Assembly (NCBI RefSeq): GCF_001584145.1
Contig: NZ_CP013232.1
Span: forward strand, 2,542,001-2,606,000
Direction: 5' to 3'
DNA: 64,000 nt
From: Collimonas fungivorans
Lineage (GTDB): Bacteria; Pseudomonadota; Gammaproteobacteria; Burkholderiales; Burkholderiaceae_D
The position numbers were made by a program, and so were the translations under genes. Below the pieces are notes generated by a model. That model was not told the origin of the DNA. It made no database searches and saw only the letters and a program-made list of their open reading frames with translations. Positions 1 to 11,256 of this stretch are shown here, piece after piece. Numbering within the stretch: the first letter of the stretch is position 1; every line of letters begins with the position of its first letter.

Positions 1-6
1 CTTGGT

Positions 7-1275
7 GTGAAATTTTCGTTGAACGACCCGCAATGGGGCCGGAATTCGCAAAATGACAACAAGCAAAACAATGACGGCAAAAAGCCGAATAACGGCGGCC
101 CGCCGGACTTGGACAAGCTGTGGCAGGATTTCAACCAGCGCCTGGCGCGCCTGCTGGGCAATAAAAACGGCGGTGGCGGCGATTCCAGCGGCGGCGGCTT
201 CAATCCGGGCATGAAAGGCGCCGGTGTCGGCGTCGGCGCGATTGCGGCGGTGGTGGCCTTGCTGTGGCTGGCCAGCGGTTTCTTTACCGTGCAGGAAGGC
301 CAGACCGGCGTTGTCATGACATTCGGCAAGTACAGCCACTCAACCACTCCTGGTTTCAACTGGCGCTGGCCTTACCCGATCCAGAGCCATGAAATCGTCA
401 ATGTTTCCCAGGTGCGCACGGTCGAAGTCGGCTATCGCGCCAACGCCAAGAACAAGCAACCCAAAGAAGCCCTGATGCTGACCGATGATGAAAACATCAT
501 CGATATCCAGTTCGCCGTCCAGTACACGCTGAAGAGCGCATCGGACTGGGTCTTCAACGTCCGCGATCCGGAAGAAACCGTGCGCCAGGTGGCGGAAACC
601 GCGATTCGCGAGGTAGTCGGCAAGAACAAGATGGACTTCGTGCTGTACGAAGGCCGTGAAAAAGTCGCGCTCGACACCAGCCAGTTGATGCAGCAGATCC
701 TGGATCGCTATAAGGTCGGCGTGCAGATCACCAATGTCACGATGCAGGGCGTACAGCCGCCGGAACAAGTGCAAGCCGCATTCGATGACGCGGTAAAAGC
801 GGGGCAGGACCGCGAGCGCCAGAAAAACGAAGGCCAGGCTTACGCCAACGACGTGATTCCAAAAGCGCGCGGCGCGGCTTCGCGCCTGCTGCAGGAAGCG
901 GAAGCATACAGCGCCCGCGTCACCGCCAATGCCGAGGGCGATGCTTCGCGCTTCAAGCAAGTGCTGACCGAATACCAGAAAGCGCCGGCCGTGACGCGCG
1001 ACCGGATGTACCTGGACACCATGCAACAGATTTTTGCGAATACGACAAAAGTGATGGTTGATGCTAAAAGCGGGAGTAATTTATTGTATTTGCCATTGGA
1101 TAAGCTGATTTCGCAGTCGGTGGCCAATGCCGTGCCGGGTGCGGCGGCAAGCAGCGCCGGCACCAGTGCATCGTCATCGGTGATGAAGGATGGCGCCAGC
1201 ACGGTCGAAACCCGGCCGCAGCCGGATGACCGTTCGCGCGACAGCCGCGACTCGCGTGATCGGGAGGGACGATAA
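7..1275 (+). CDS. hflK: HflK, SPFH/Band-7 subunit of the FtsH-regulating HflKC complex
   Basis: Inner-membrane protein that with HflC forms the cage around the FtsH protease and tunes its degradation of membrane proteins. The 422-aa product starts with a Gly/Asn/Lys-rich cytoplasmic tail (about 1-70) containing the family signature NDPQWG near residue 6. One membrane segment follows at about 73-95, then a Band-7 domain to about 300, and a Ser/Ala-rich tail ending in repeated DSRD units. The GTG at position 7 is the only start visible; the window begins six bases earlier, so an upstream start cannot be excluded. The stop overlaps the hflC ATG by one base (TAATG), which indicates translational coupling. 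Identity is secure from the signature, the topology and the hflC neighbour. Confidence 0.93.
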   Translation: MKFSLNDPQWGRNSQNDNKQNNDGKKPNNGGPPDLDKLWQDFNQRLARLLGNKNGGGGDSSGGGFNPGMKGAGVGVGAIAAVVALLWLASGFFTVQEGQTGVVMTFGKYSHSTTPGFNWRWPYPIQSHEIVNVSQVRTVEVGYRANAKNKQPKEALMLTDDENIIDIQFAVQYTLKSASDWVFNVRDPEETVRQVAETAIREVVGKNKMDFVLYEGREKVALDTSQLMQQILDRYKVGVQITNVTMQGVQPPEQVQAAFDDAVKAGQDRERQKNEGQAYANDVIPKARGAASRLLQEAEAYSARVTANAEGDASRFKQVLTEYQKAPAVTRDRMYLDTMQQIFANTTKVMVDAKSGSNLLYLPLDKLISQSVANAVPGAAASSAGTSASSSVMKDGASTVETRPQPDDRSRDSRDSRDREGR

Positions 1276-2189
1276 TGAACCGCCTTATCTCCCTGCTGAT
1301 ATTCGTATTTGCCGCGCTGTGGCTGGTGTTTTCGACCATCTTCGTGGTTGACCAGCGCCAGTACGCGATCCTGTTCGCCCTTGGCGAAGTGAAACAGGTG
1401 ATCAGCCAGCCCGGCCTGCATTTCAAGCTGCCGCCGCCGTTCCAGAACGTGGTGTTCCTCGACAAGCGCATATTGACCATCGATCCGCCGGATACCGACC
1501 GTTTCATCACGGCGGAAAAGATGAACATCCTGATCGACGCCTTTACCAAATGGCGGATTACCGATCCGAAACTGTATTTCGTCAGTTTCGGCGGCGATGA
1601 AAAGCGCGCCCAGGACCGCATGTCGCAAATCGTCAAGGCGGCGCTGAACGATGAAATCACCAAGCGCACAGTGCGTGAAGTGATCTCCGGCCAGCGTGGC
1701 AAGGTGATGGACGCGATCCGCAGCAAAGTGGCGGAAGAAGCCAAGCAGATCGGCGTCGATATCATCGATGTGCGCCTCAAGCGGGTTGATTATGTCGACC
1801 AGATCAATGCCTCGGTGTACGACCGCATGAAGTCCGAGCGCCTGCGGGTTGCCAATGAATTGCGTTCGACCGGTTCCGCGGATTCGGAAAAGATCCGCGC
1901 CGACGCCGACAAGCAGCGTACCGTGATCCTGGCGGAAGCTTATCGCGATGCTGAAAAGATGCGCGGCGAGGGCGATGCCAAGGCTTCGCAGATTTATGCC
2001 CAAGCGTTCGGCCAGAATCCGGAATTCTACAAGTTCTACCGTAGCCTTGAGGCTTACCGCGCCAGCTTCAAGACCCGCCAGGATCTGATGGTGATCGATC
2101 CGAACTCGGAATTCTTTAAATATTTCCGTAGTCCGGCTGGCGGCGGGCGGCAGCGCCTGCAAAAAAATAGGCCTTTTCTGCTGGGCTGA
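1275..2189 (+). CDS. hflC: HflC, second SPFH subunit of the FtsH modulator complex
   Basis: Partner of HflK in the periplasm-facing complex that restrains FtsH. The 304-aa protein has an N-terminal membrane anchor at about residues 5-24, then the Band-7 domain that starts with VDQRQYAILFALGEV. The Ala/Glu/Arg-rich helix at about 190-240 (KIRADADKQR, AYRDAEKMRGEGDAKA) is typical of stomatin-like proteins. It overlaps hflK by one base, so both are one transcription unit. A strong hairpin lies eight bases after the stop, so the unit ends here and hisZ needs its own promoter. Confidence 0.94.
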   Translation: MNRLISLLIFVFAALWLVFSTIFVVDQRQYAILFALGEVKQVISQPGLHFKLPPPFQNVVFLDKRILTIDPPDTDRFITAEKMNILIDAFTKWRITDPKLYFVSFGGDEKRAQDRMSQIVKAALNDEITKRTVREVISGQRGKVMDAIRSKVAEEAKQIGVDIIDVRLKRVDYVDQINASVYDRMKSERLRVANELRSTGSADSEKIRADADKQRTVILAEAYRDAEKMRGEGDAKASQIYAQAFGQNPEFYKFYRSLEAYRASFKTRQDLMVIDPNSEFFKYFRSPAGGGRQRLQKNRPFLLG

Positions 2190-2197
2190 ATTATCCG

Positions 2198-2235
2198 GGA
2201 ATGGCGCCCTCGCTAGCGGCGCCATTCCTTATTTT
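2198..2235 (+). terminator. Rho-independent terminator of hflKC
   Basis: An 11-bp perfect stem, GGAATGGCGCC (2198-2208) against GGCGCCATTCC (2218-2228), encloses a 9-nt loop and is followed by a T-rich stretch TTATTTT. It starts eight bases after the hflC stop. Confidence 0.85.
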
Positions 2236-2331
2236 CGACAGCCGTATATTGTTATTGCCGTATTGATAACCGGGCCCTGCATTTAGCCGAATTGATCCAC
2301 AAAAGTAATTTTCCCTAGATTCATTTTTCTT

Positions 2332-3480
2332 ATGCCGAATTGGCTTCTCCCTGAAAACATCGCCGACGTCTTGCCGTCCGAAGCGCGCAAGATCGAAGAC
2401 CTGCGTCGCCTGATACTGGATAATTTCCGCCTGTACGGCTACGAGCTGGTCATGCCGCCCATGCTGGAGTACCTGGAATCCTTGCTGGCCGGCGCCGGCC
2501 AGGATACCGACCTGCGCACCTTCAAGCTGGTCGACCAGCTGTCCGGCCGTACCCTCGGCATCCGCGCCGACATGACCACCCAGGTGGCGCGCATCGACGC
2601 CCACCTGCTGAACCGCGAATCGGTCACCCGCCTGTGTTACGTCGGCAGCGTCTTGCATACCCGCCAGATCGGCTTGCACGCCACCCGCGAGCCGCTGCAG
2701 ATCGGCGCCGAGATTTACGGCCACCTGGGCTTGGAAGCCGATGCCGAGATCCAGGAACTGGCACTGGCGACCCTGGCCCTGGCCGGGATCACCCAAGTAC
2801 GCCTGGATTTGTGCCATGTTGGCATTTTGCGCACGATTATCGGCGGCGACGATGCCGCCAAGCTGGATGAAACCGAGCTGGTCGCCTTGCTGGAAGCCAA
2901 GGATGTGCCTGGCTTGCGCACCATCAGCGTCAATTACAAGCCGGATACCCGGGCCGCCTTGCTGGCCTTGCCCGGCCTGTATGGCGACGCCGGCGTCTTG
3001 CAGCAGGCGCGCCAGGTGCTGCCTGCGCTGCCGGCCATCGCCAAAGCCCTGGATGAACTGGAAACTTTGGCAGAAGCGGCCGGGAAAGATTGCGTTACCG
3101 TCGATTTAGCCGATTTACGCGGGTATCATTACGAAAGTGGGCTGATTTTCGCCGCTTACGTGCCTGGCCTGCCGAATGCGATTCTGCGCGGCGGCCGTTA
3201 CGACGTTGGCGCGGCATTCGGCCGTTCACGCCCGGCCACCGGTTTTTCGATGGATCTGCGGGAACTGGCAAGACTGATTCCGGTAGCAACCCGCAAGCGC
3301 GCGATCCATGCGCCTTGGGGAATTGAAGCAGGTTTGAAGGAAAAGATCGTTGAATTGCGCAAGGCTGGGGAAGTTGTGATCCAGAGTCTGCCCGGCCATG
3401 AAAACGATCAAGACGAGTTCGATTGCGACCGCGCGGTTGTACTCGAAAATGGAAACTGGATTATCAAAAATTTGGACTAA
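2332..3480 (+). CDS. hisZ: ATP phosphoribosyltransferase regulatory subunit HisZ
   Basis: HisZ is a catalytically inactive class-II histidyl-tRNA-synthetase paralogue that pairs with short-form HisG in the first step of histidine biosynthesis. The 382-aa protein opens [15 protein letters not shown] and has the HisRS-like core with [10 protein letters not shown] near residue 80. It lacks the C-terminal anticodon-binding domain of true HisRS, and the length fits HisZ. It sits directly before purA (no gap), an arrangement common in Burkholderiales. The ATG at 2332 is the first start after the hflC terminator. HisG itself is not in the window. Confidence 0.93.
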   Translation: MPNWLLPENIADVLPSEARKIEDLRRLILDNFRLYGYELVMPPMLEYLESLLAGAGQDTDLRTFKLVDQLSGRTLGIRADMTTQVARIDAHLLNRESVTRLCYVGSVLHTRQIGLHATREPLQIGAEIYGHLGLEADAEIQELALATLALAGITQVRLDLCHVGILRTIIGGDDAAKLDETELVALLEAKDVPGLRTISVNYKPDTRAALLALPGLYGDAGVLQQARQVLPALPAIAKALDELETLAEAAGKDCVTVDLADLRGYHYESGLIFAAYVPGLPNAILRGGRYDVGAAFGRSRPATGFSMDLRELARLIPVATRKRAIHAPWGIEAGLKEKIVELRKAGEVVIQSLPGHENDQDEFDCDRAVVLENGNWIIKNLD

Positions 3481-4797
<1,317 letters not shown>

Positions 4798-4804
4798 AAG
4801 CAAT

Positions 4805-5341
4805 ATGAACAAATCAGATGATAAAGACCTGTGGGTCTCGTGGGATGAATATCACCGCATAATTGAAAAACTGGTACTGAACGTGCACGCCTCCGGCTGG
4901 CAGTTTGACCAGGTCTTGTGCCTGGCGCGCGGCGGCTTGCGTCCGGGCGATGTGTTTTCACGCATTTTCGACGTGCCGCTGGCGATCCTGTCCACCAGTT
5001 CTTATCGCGAAGATGCCGGCACGGTGCGTAGCGAACTCGATATCGGCAAGCACATCACCATGAGCCGCGGCGCCTTGTCGGGCCGGGTGCTGGTCGTAGA
5101 CGACCTGGTCGATTCGGGCGTGACGCTGGACAAGGTCCTGCATCACCTGAAGGAAAACTATGCGCCGGTGACCGAGGTGAAATCGGCAGTGATCTGGTGG
5201 AAGGCATGTTCTTCGCTGAAACCGGATTTTTATGTCGATTACCTGCCGACCAATCCGTGGATCCACCAGCCTTTTGAAGAATACGACAGCCTGCGTCCGC
5301 ACCAGCTGGAAGCATGGAGCAAAAAAGGCGTATCGAGATAA
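4805..5341 (+). CDS. Phosphoribosyltransferase (xanthine/hypoxanthine type)
   Basis: Type-I phosphoribosyltransferase, probably salvaging a purine base (xanthine, guanine or hypoxanthine) with PRPP. The PRPP-binding motif VLVVDDLVDSGVTL lies at about residues 95-108 and an N-terminal LARGGLRPGDV loop at about 39-49. The 178-aa protein lies seven bases after purA and is followed by a terminator, so it is the last gene of the purine unit. That context supports a purine substrate. I cannot separate Gpt-like from other specificities by eye, so no symbol is given. Confidence 0.85.
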   Translation: MNKSDDKDLWVSWDEYHRIIEKLVLNVHASGWQFDQVLCLARGGLRPGDVFSRIFDVPLAILSTSSYREDAGTVRSELDIGKHITMSRGALSGRVLVVDDLVDSGVTLDKVLHHLKENYAPVTEVKSAVIWWKACSSLKPDFYVDYLPTNPWIHQPFEEYDSLRPHQLEAWSKKGVSR

Positions 5342-5356
5342 TCGAACGCGCTGAAC

Positions 5357-5390
5357 AAAAAGCCCCGTTGCTTATACAACGGGGCTTTTT
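5357..5390. terminator. Bidirectional Rho-independent terminator
   Basis: A 14-bp perfect stem (AAAAAGCCCCGTTG, 5357-5370; CAACGGGGCTTTTT, 5377-5390) with a 6-nt loop. It has T-runs in both directions and lies between the convergent phosphoribosyltransferase and Gfo/Idh genes, so it ends both transcripts. Confidence 0.93.
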
Positions 5391-5394
5391 ACGC

Positions 5395-6603
5395 CTATTG
5401 TCCGAGGCTGACCCAGCTGGCGTCCTGCGCATGGCTGCGCAACACCGCTTCAATGAATTCCATGCCTTGCACGCCATCCTCGACCGTGGTGAGGAAACGG
5501 CTATGGCTCGGAATGGGCCGGCCATCGTTGCGCGCGGCGATCTGCTGGGCGGCGTCGACATAGAGCTGGGCAAACGCTTCCAGGTAGCCTTCCGGATGGC
5601 CGGCCGGCACCCGGGTAGCGTGCGCTGCTGCCTGGCCCTGCGCGCGGCCGCGCGTCAGGCATTGCGCCTGGCCGCCTTGCGGCGTGAACCACAGCTGGTT
5701 CGGGTTTTCCTGGTCGAACGCCAGGCTGGCCTTGCTGCCGTACAGGCGCAGCCGCAGTGCGTTCTCGCAGCCGGTGGCGACCTGGCTGGCCCACAGCGTG
5801 CCGCGCGCGCCATTGGCGTAGCGCAGCATCACCTGCACATGGTCATCGACCAGTCGTCCCGGCACAAAGGTATGCAGTTCGGCCAGCAACTGGGTCGGCG
5901 TCGCGCCGCTGACGTATTGCGCCAGCTGGTAGGCATGGCTGCCGACATCGCCCAGGGTGCCTGCCGGGCCGTTGCGTGCCGGATCGGAGCGCCAGCCGAG
6001 CGCCGCCGGATCTTGCGTGCCGTCGTCGGCAGCGGCGGCAGCAGCGGGTATTTCGTCGGCCAGCCAGTCCTGGGAATATTCCACTTGCAGCAGGCGCAAT
6101 TCGCCTAGCGCGCCCGATTCGACCAGTTCCTTGGCATGGCGAACCATCGGATAACCGGTGTACGTATGGGTGAGGGCGAACACCAGGTTCTTGCGTTGCG
6201 CCAGGGTCGCCAGCGTTTGCGCCTCTTGCAGTGAGACGGCAAGCGGCTTGTCGCAGATGACATGGATGCCGGCTTCCAGGAAAGCGGTGGCGACCGGCGC
6301 ATGCAGGTAGTTGGGGGTGACAATCGCCACCACGTCGATGCCGTCCGGGCGGGCCGCTTCACGCCGCGCCATGTCGCGATAATCGGAATAACTGCGGCTG
6401 CGGTCCAGGCGTATCGCGGCGGCGCTGGACGCCGCTCGCAGCGGGTTGCCGGACAGCGCTCCCGCCACCAGTTCGTAGTGGTCGTCGAGCCGCGCAGCCA
6501 TGCGGTGCACGGCGCCGATGAAAGCGCCGTCGCCGCCGCCCACCATGCCCAGGCGCAAACGCCGTGGCAGCCTGGTTTCCTGCTTGCCGTGATTGATGCC
6601 CAT
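5395..6603 (-). CDS. Gfo/Idh/MocA family oxidoreductase of the LacI-controlled sugar operon
   Basis: NAD(P)-dependent dehydrogenase acting on a sugar or polyol; substrate unknown. The 402-aa protein has an N-terminal Rossmann motif GMVGGGDGAFIG (about 18-29). The family's EKP motif appears as CDKPLAVS near residue 117, with the catalytic Lys kept. I chose the ATG at 6603 because it lies two bases after the isomerase stop; an upstream extension of the same frame would overlap that gene. Last gene of the minus-strand operon, coupled to the isomerase and ended by the shared bidirectional terminator. Confidence 0.88.
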   Translation of the reverse strand: MGINHGKQETRLPRRLRLGMVGGGDGAFIGAVHRMAARLDDHYELVAGALSGNPLRAASSAAAIRLDRSRSYSDYRDMARREAARPDGIDVVAIVTPNYLHAPVATAFLEAGIHVICDKPLAVSLQEAQTLATLAQRKNLVFALTHTYTGYPMVRHAKELVESGALGELRLLQVEYSQDWLADEIPAAAAAADDGTQDPAALGWRSDPARNGPAGTLGDVGSHAYQLAQYVSGATPTQLLAELHTFVPGRLVDDHVQVMLRYANGARGTLWASQVATGCENALRLRLYGSKASLAFDQENPNQLWFTPQGGQAQCLTRGRAQGQAAAHATRVPAGHPEGYLEAFAQLYVDAAQQIAARNDGRPIPSHSRFLTTVEDGVQGMEFIEAVLRSHAQDASWVSLGQ

Positions 6604-6605
6604 GT

Positions 6606-7658
6606 CTAGTCCAATCCTAATATTTGTGCAATTTGCGCCGCCTGCACCTGGCCGCCGGCAAAATCGTCGAAGGCGCGTTCGCTGACGCGGATGATATGGC
6701 GGCGGATGAATTCCGCGCCCTCGGCCGCGCCGTCTTCCGGATGTTTCAGTGCGCATTCCCATTCCAGCACGGCCCAGCCGGGAAAATCGTATTGGGCCAT
6801 CTTGGAAAAAATGGCTTTGAAATCGATCTGGCCATCGCCCAGCGAACGGAAGCGTCCGGCACGTTCCTGCCAGTCGGAAAATCCGCCGTAGACGCCTTGC
6901 CGGCCGTTAGGGCGGAACTCGGCGTCCTTGACGTGGAAGGCTTTGATGCGCCGGTGGTAGATGTCGATGAACGCCAGGTAGTCCAGCTGCTGCAGCAAGA
7001 AATGGCTTGGATCGTACAAGATGTTCGCGCGCGGATGATGATCGACCGCTTCCAGGAAACGTTCGAAAGTGACGCCGTCATGCAGGTCCTCGCCGGGATG
7101 CAGTTCATAACAAAGATCGACGCCGGCGTCGTCAAAAGCGTCGAGCACAGGACGCCAGCGCCGCGCCAGTTCGGCGAATGCAGTTTCCACCAGTCCGGCC
7201 GGACGCTGCGGCCAGGGATACAGGTAGGGCCAGGCCAGCGCGCCGGAAAAAGTGACGTGTGCGCGCAGGCCCAGTCGGCGCGAGGCGATGGCTGCGCAGC
7301 GCAGCTGGTCCTCGGCCCAGGCGCTGCGCGCCGCCGTATTGCCGCGCAGCGCCGGCGGCGCGAAGCCGTCGAACAGCACGTCGTAGGCCGGGTGTACCGC
7401 CAGCAGCTGGCCTTGCAAGTGGGTCGACAGTTCGCTGACCTGCAAGCCGTAGCCGGCCAGCATGCCGGCGATGTCGTCGCAATATGCCTGGCTTTGCGCC
7501 GCCTGTTCGAGGTCGAACAGGCGTACATCGGTGGGTAGCTGCAGCGCCTTGTAGCCCAGCGCGGAAGCCCACCTGGCCAGGTTTTCCAATGTGTCGAACG
7601 GCGCCTTGTCGCCCATGTACTGGGCCAGAAACAGGGCCGGACCTAGTATCGTTTTCAC
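6606..7658 (-). CDS. Sugar phosphate isomerase/epimerase (AP-endonuclease-2-type TIM barrel)
   Basis: Predicted TIM-barrel isomerase of the xylose-isomerase-like family, acting in the cytoplasm on the sugar imported by the adjacent ABC system. The 350-aa product shows the family elements: an HPGEDLHDG segment, NILYDPSHFLLQQLDY, and IKAFHVKDAEFRPNGRQG, which holds metal-ligand His and Glu candidates. It lies between the importer genes and the oxidoreductase. Pairing of this family with Gfo/Idh enzymes is common in polyol and keto-sugar pathways. The exact reaction cannot be read from sequence. Confidence 0.86.
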   Translation of the reverse strand: MKTILGPALFLAQYMGDKAPFDTLENLARWASALGYKALQLPTDVRLFDLEQAAQSQAYCDDIAGMLAGYGLQVSELSTHLQGQLLAVHPAYDVLFDGFAPPALRGNTAARSAWAEDQLRCAAIASRRLGLRAHVTFSGALAWPYLYPWPQRPAGLVETAFAELARRWRPVLDAFDDAGVDLCYELHPGEDLHDGVTFERFLEAVDHHPRANILYDPSHFLLQQLDYLAFIDIYHRRIKAFHVKDAEFRPNGRQGVYGGFSDWQERAGRFRSLGDGQIDFKAIFSKMAQYDFPGWAVLEWECALKHPEDGAAEGAEFIRRHIIRVSERAFDDFAGGQVQAAQIAQILGLD

Positions 7659-7685
7659 GGTGCAATCCTTTCGTGCAGAGCAACT

Positions 7686-7703
7686 GCGCCGCCGAAGCGG
7701 CGC
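7686..7703 (-). other. mRNA hairpin after the sugar-binding-protein gene
   Basis: A 7-bp perfect GC stem (GCGCCGC / GCGGCGC) around a CGAA loop lies about 10 bases after the binding-protein stop on the minus strand. No T-run follows, so it is more likely a 3'-stabilising or attenuating hairpin than a full terminator; this fits the need for excess binding protein. Confidence 0.45.
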
Positions 7704-7712
7704 GGCCCCGCA

Positions 7713-8690
7713 TTAAAACGGCGAATCGGGGAAATAGAACTGCTTGGCGTTCTGGTTGGTGATCAGGACCGACGGGATGATGGTGGTCGCCGGCAGTTTC
7801 TCACCCTTGAGACGGGCCTCGGCAGTCATCTTGATGGCGTCGTAGATGAATTTCGGCGAATACGATACGTCGGCCTTGATCATCTTGTCGCCGTCGATGA
7901 TTTTCTTGACGGCTCCCTTGGCGCCGGCGCCGCCGAAAATCTCCTTGATGTCGCTGCGTTTGGCCTGGTCGATGGCTTTCTGCACGCCGACCGCCATATC
8001 ATCATCCGCCGCCCAGACCGCGTCGATCTGGCGGAAGCGCGTCAGGTAGTCCTGCATTACCTTGAAGGCGTCGTCGCGGTTCCAGTTGCCGTATTTGGCG
8101 TCGAGGATCTTGATGTCAGGATGGCCTTTCATGACGGCGCTGAAGGCGTCGAAACGTTCGTTATCGAGGGTGGTCGGGATGCCGCGCAGCACCACGATGT
8201 TGCCCTTGCCGTTGAGCTGCTTGGCCAGGTACTCGGCCGGCAGCTTGCCGAAGGCGGTATTGTCGCCGGCGACATAGGCGTCCTGGGCGGCGGTATTGGT
8301 CAGGCCGCGGTCAACCACCGTGACGTACACGCCCTTGCTTTTGACTTGCGTCACCGGCTGGGTAAGCGCAGCCGATTCCAGCGGGAAGATCACCAGCGCG
8401 TTGATCTTGTTGACGGTCAGCATGTCTTGCAGCTGGTTGGCTTGTTCCGATGCCGCGGCCGATGTCTTGACGATGATTTTCAGGTCGGGATGGGCTTTTT
8501 CCAGTTCTTTCTTGGCTTCGTTGGCCCACCACACGATGCCCGCGGTGAAACTGTGGGTAGCGGTAGGAATGGCGACGCCGAGCGTCACCTTTTCGGCGGC
8601 GTGGACGGGCAGGGCGGCACTGTATGCAAATGCGGCCAGGGCGGCAGCCGGCAGCAAGCCGCGGCTAAAAATACGATGGATCGAATGCAT
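7713..8690 (-). CDS. Periplasmic sugar-binding protein of a ribose-type ABC importer
   Basis: RbsB-like (Peripla_BP_4) solute-binding protein delivering a sugar or polyol to the neighbouring ABC permease. It has a 31-residue Sec signal peptide (basic start, Leu/Ala core, cleavage after VHA), then a two-lobed binding domain with [28 protein letters not shown] and [18 protein letters not shown] placed the start at 8690 because GGAGGAGATACC precedes that ATG; the frame extends upstream without a signal-peptide-like start. 325 aa, usual for the family. Substrate unknown. The permease gene just upstream is frameshifted, so function of the importer is uncertain. Confidence 0.9.
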   Translation of the reverse strand: MHSIHRIFSRGLLPAAALAAFAYSAALPVHAAEKVTLGVAIPTATHSFTAGIVWWANEAKKELEKAHPDLKIIVKTSAAASEQANQLQDMLTVNKINALVIFPLESAALTQPVTQVKSKGVYVTVVDRGLTNTAAQDAYVAGDNTAFGKLPAEYLAKQLNGKGNIVVLRGIPTTLDNERFDAFSAVMKGHPDIKILDAKYGNWNRDDAFKVMQDYLTRFRQIDAVWAADDDMAVGVQKAIDQAKRSDIKEIFGGAGAKGAVKKIIDGDKMIKADVSYSPKFIYDAIKMTAEARLKGEKLPATTIIPSVLITNQNAKQFYFPDSPF

Positions 8691-8771
8691 GGTATCTCCT
8701 CCAGTTGGTGGTGCCGCTATCGGCATCCGGTTTTGAAACTACAAACGACATAACGCTGCCGGCAGCAACAC

Positions 8772-9775
8772 TCAATGCCGGCCGCGCTGGAAATAAGCGA
8801 CTGCGATGATGACGACGCCTTGTACTGCCGCATTCAGGTACACGCTGATGATGCTGGTCAGGTTAAGGATGTTGCTGATCACCGATAGCAGGATCGCGCC
8901 CACCACGGTGCCGACGATGCGGCCGGAGCCGCCCTTGAGCGCGGTGCCGCCTACTACCACGGCGGCAATCGCTTCGAGTTCCCACAACAGGCCGGTGGTG
9001 GGCGAGGCTGAACCCAGGCGCGGCACGTACAGCACGGTGGCGATGCCGACGCATACACCCAGCAGCATATAAGTGCAGGTCTTGACGAAATCGACCCGGA
9101 TGGCGGCGTAGCGGGCTACCTGTTCGTTCGAGCCGATCGCCTGCACGTGGCGGCCAAAAGCGGTACGGTTCAGTATCAGCGCGCCGCCAGCGCTACTGCC
9201 AGGAACACCCAGATAGGGATCGGCACACCCAGCAGGTTGGTGTAGTAGACCGGGCTGTACAGGTCGGACAGCTGGTTGTCCAGCGTCAGCGCGCCGCCGT
9301 CCGCCAGGTAGGTCAGCACCGAGCGGAAGATGCCCAGCGTGCCCAGCGTGACGATGAATGCTTCGATCTTGCCTTTGGTGATCAGCAAGCCGTGCAGCAA
9401 GCCGAAGACCAGGCCAAGCAGCAGCGCCATCGCGATGCCGGTCACGACGATGGCCAGCGGCCCGAGGGTGCCTGCGCTCATCAGCATGTTCATGAAATAA
9501 ATCATGCTGCCGGCAATCAGCGCGGCCATGGAGCCGACCGACAGGTCGATGCCGCCAGAAATGATGACAAACGTCATGCCAACCGCAATGATGCCGATGA
9601 AAGCGGTGCGGGTCAGCACGTTCATCAGGTTGTCGACGGTGGCGAAATCGCCGTTGAGCAAGGTGCCGGCGATGCACAGGCCGACCAGTCCGAGCACCGG
9701 GCCCAGTCCCTTCAGATGATTGAGGTACTGGAAGAACCGGGCGGATGCGCGGGAATCAACGGGTGCCGGTAGCAT
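8772..9775 (-). pseudogene. Ribose-type ABC permease, broken by a single-base frameshift
   Basis: Inner-membrane permease of the RbsC/BPD_transp_2 family. The N-terminal part (9775 to about 9180) runs from [11 protein letters not shown] through [20 protein letters not shown] to [12 protein letters not shown], then hits TGA at 9176-9178. The rest ([21 protein letters not shown] to [10 protein letters not shown]) continues in another frame to 8772. One base is missing near 9179-9190, most simply a G in a GCGGCGGCG run. Corrected, the protein would be about 334 aa, normal for the family. The ATG at 9775 overlaps the ATPase gene by 20 bases. It may be a real mutation or a sequencing error; the intact neighbours favour error or very recent loss. 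Confidence 0.85.
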
Positions 9776-11255
9776 GGGAAATCAACTCCTCTTCGGTCAG
9801 CTGATCGCTAGCCAACGTGGTTTGCAGAACGCCGGCGCGCATGACGGCGACGCGATGGCACAGGCCGATCAGTTCGATCAGTTCGGATGAAATGACAATT
9901 ACCGCCCGCCCCTCGGCGGCCAGGCGCTGGATCAGGAAATAGATGTCGCGCTTGGCGCCGACGTCGACGCCGCGGGTCGGCTCGTCGAGGATGACAACCT
10001 GCGGGTCGGCATGCAGGTATTTGGCCAGCGCCAGCTTTTGCTGGTTGCCGCCGGATAGCATGCGCGCCTTCATTTGCACCTGCGCCTGAGGGTTGCCGGT
10101 GCGGATGTTGAAGTCCTGGATGGCGCGGGCCAGCGCCTGTTTTTCCGCCTGCAGGTCGAGCAGGGGATGGCTGTAGCGCTCCAGCGTCATCAGGGTCAGG
10201 TTTTCGCGCAGGCCGAGATCTACGTGCAGGCCCTTGCCTTTGCGGTCTTCGCTCAGGTAAGTCAGGCTATGCTGCATGGCTTGCCGCGGGCTGCGCAAGT
10301 CCAGTTGTTTGCCGCCGATGGCGATGCGGCCGCCGCTGCGCGGGCGCAGGCCGATCAGCGCCTCCATGGCTTCGGTGCGGCCGGCGCCGACCAGCCCGGC
10401 AAAACCCAGGATTTCACCGGCGCGTACTTCAAAACCGAGGTCCGGGATCCAGCCCGGCACCGCCAGGTTTTCCACCTTGAGCAGCACCGGCGCATCCGCC
10501 GCCGGCATCACCTTGGGCGGGAACATGTCCGACACATCGCGTCCCACCATCAGGTTCGCCATCTGGTGGCGGTCCAGGCTGGCGGTCGGCTCGCGCGCGA
10601 CGAAACGGCCATCGCGCATGATGATCACTTCATCGGTATGGTTCTCGATTTCATCCAGCTTGTGCGAGATGTAAATGATGGTGACGCCTTGCTGCTTGAG
10701 CTGCGCCATCAAGGCAAACAGCCTTTGCGTCTCGTTCGATGTCAGGGTCGCGCTGGGTTCGTCCATGATCAGCAGGCGCGCCTTGCGCGACAAGGCCTTG
10801 GCAATTTCCACCAGCTGTTTTTCGGCGACGATCAGGGCGCTGACCTTGGTGTCCGGGCTCAGGTCGAGGCCGACCTGGGCCAGGCAGGCAGCTGCTTCGC
10901 TGCGCATGGCGGCGTCATCCAGCAGCCAGCCCTTGCGTTTTTCATGGCCGAGGAAAATGTTCTGGGCGATGGTCAGGTGCTCGGCCAGGTTGAATTCCTG
11001 GTGGATCAGGACGATGCCGCATGCCTCGGCCTGGCGCGAACCGGTGAAATGGCGACTCTTGCCGTCAATCGTCAGCTCGCCTTCGGTGATGCTTTCATAA
11101 CCGGCCAGTATTTTCATCAAGGTCGATTTGCCGGCGCCGTTTTCACCCAGCAAGCCGTAGACCCGGCCCAGTTCGAGGTCGAAGCTGACGCCGTGCAGCA
11201 CGCGCACTGCGCCAAAATCCTTGCGTATATTCTCGAAGCGGACGGCGACGCTCAT
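9756..11255 (-). CDS. Sugar ABC importer ATPase (two fused nucleotide-binding domains)
   Basis: RbsA/MglA-type ATPase energising the sugar importer at the inner membrane. The first domain has Walker [10 protein letters not shown] (about residue 37) and Walker [12 protein letters not shown]; the usual signature is degenerate ([15 protein letters not shown]), as is normal here. The second domain keeps [15 protein letters not shown] and [14 protein letters not shown], while its P-loop position is degenerate ([14 protein letters not shown]). 499 aa is typical. It follows the LacI gene by one base and overlaps the permease, so all are co-transcribed. Confidence 0.93.
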   Translation of the reverse strand: MSVAVRFENIRKDFGAVRVLHGVSFDLELGRVYGLLGENGAGKSTLMKILAGYESITEGELTIDGKSRHFTGSRQAEACGIVLIHQEFNLAEHLTIAQNIFLGHEKRKGWLLDDAAMRSEAAACLAQVGLDLSPDTKVSALIVAEKQLVEIAKALSRKARLLIMDEPSATLTSNETQRLFALMAQLKQQGVTIIYISHKLDEIENHTDEVIIMRDGRFVAREPTASLDRHQMANLMVGRDVSDMFPPKVMPAADAPVLLKVENLAVPGWIPDLGFEVRAGEILGFAGLVGAGRTEAMEALIGLRPRSGGRIAIGGKQLDLRSPRQAMQHSLTYLSEDRKGKGLHVDLGLRENLTLMTLERYSHPLLDLQAEKQALARAIQDFNIRTGNPQAQVQMKARMLSGGNQQKLALAKYLHADPQVVILDEPTRGVDVGAKRDIYFLIQRLAAEGRAVIVISSELIELIGLCHRVAVMRAGVLQTTLASDQLTEEELISHATGTR

Positions 11256-11256
11256 C

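Noticed and set aside
840..2225. Long minus-strand open frame opposite hflK/hflC
   Set aside because: It is antisense to two well-recognised genes, has no family-like features, and reflects the GC-rich third positions of the real genes. The same holds for the long frame opposite purA (3487-4812).
2262..2320. hisZ promoter
   Set aside because: TTGATC is present but the downstream -10 candidates are weak; not enough to call.
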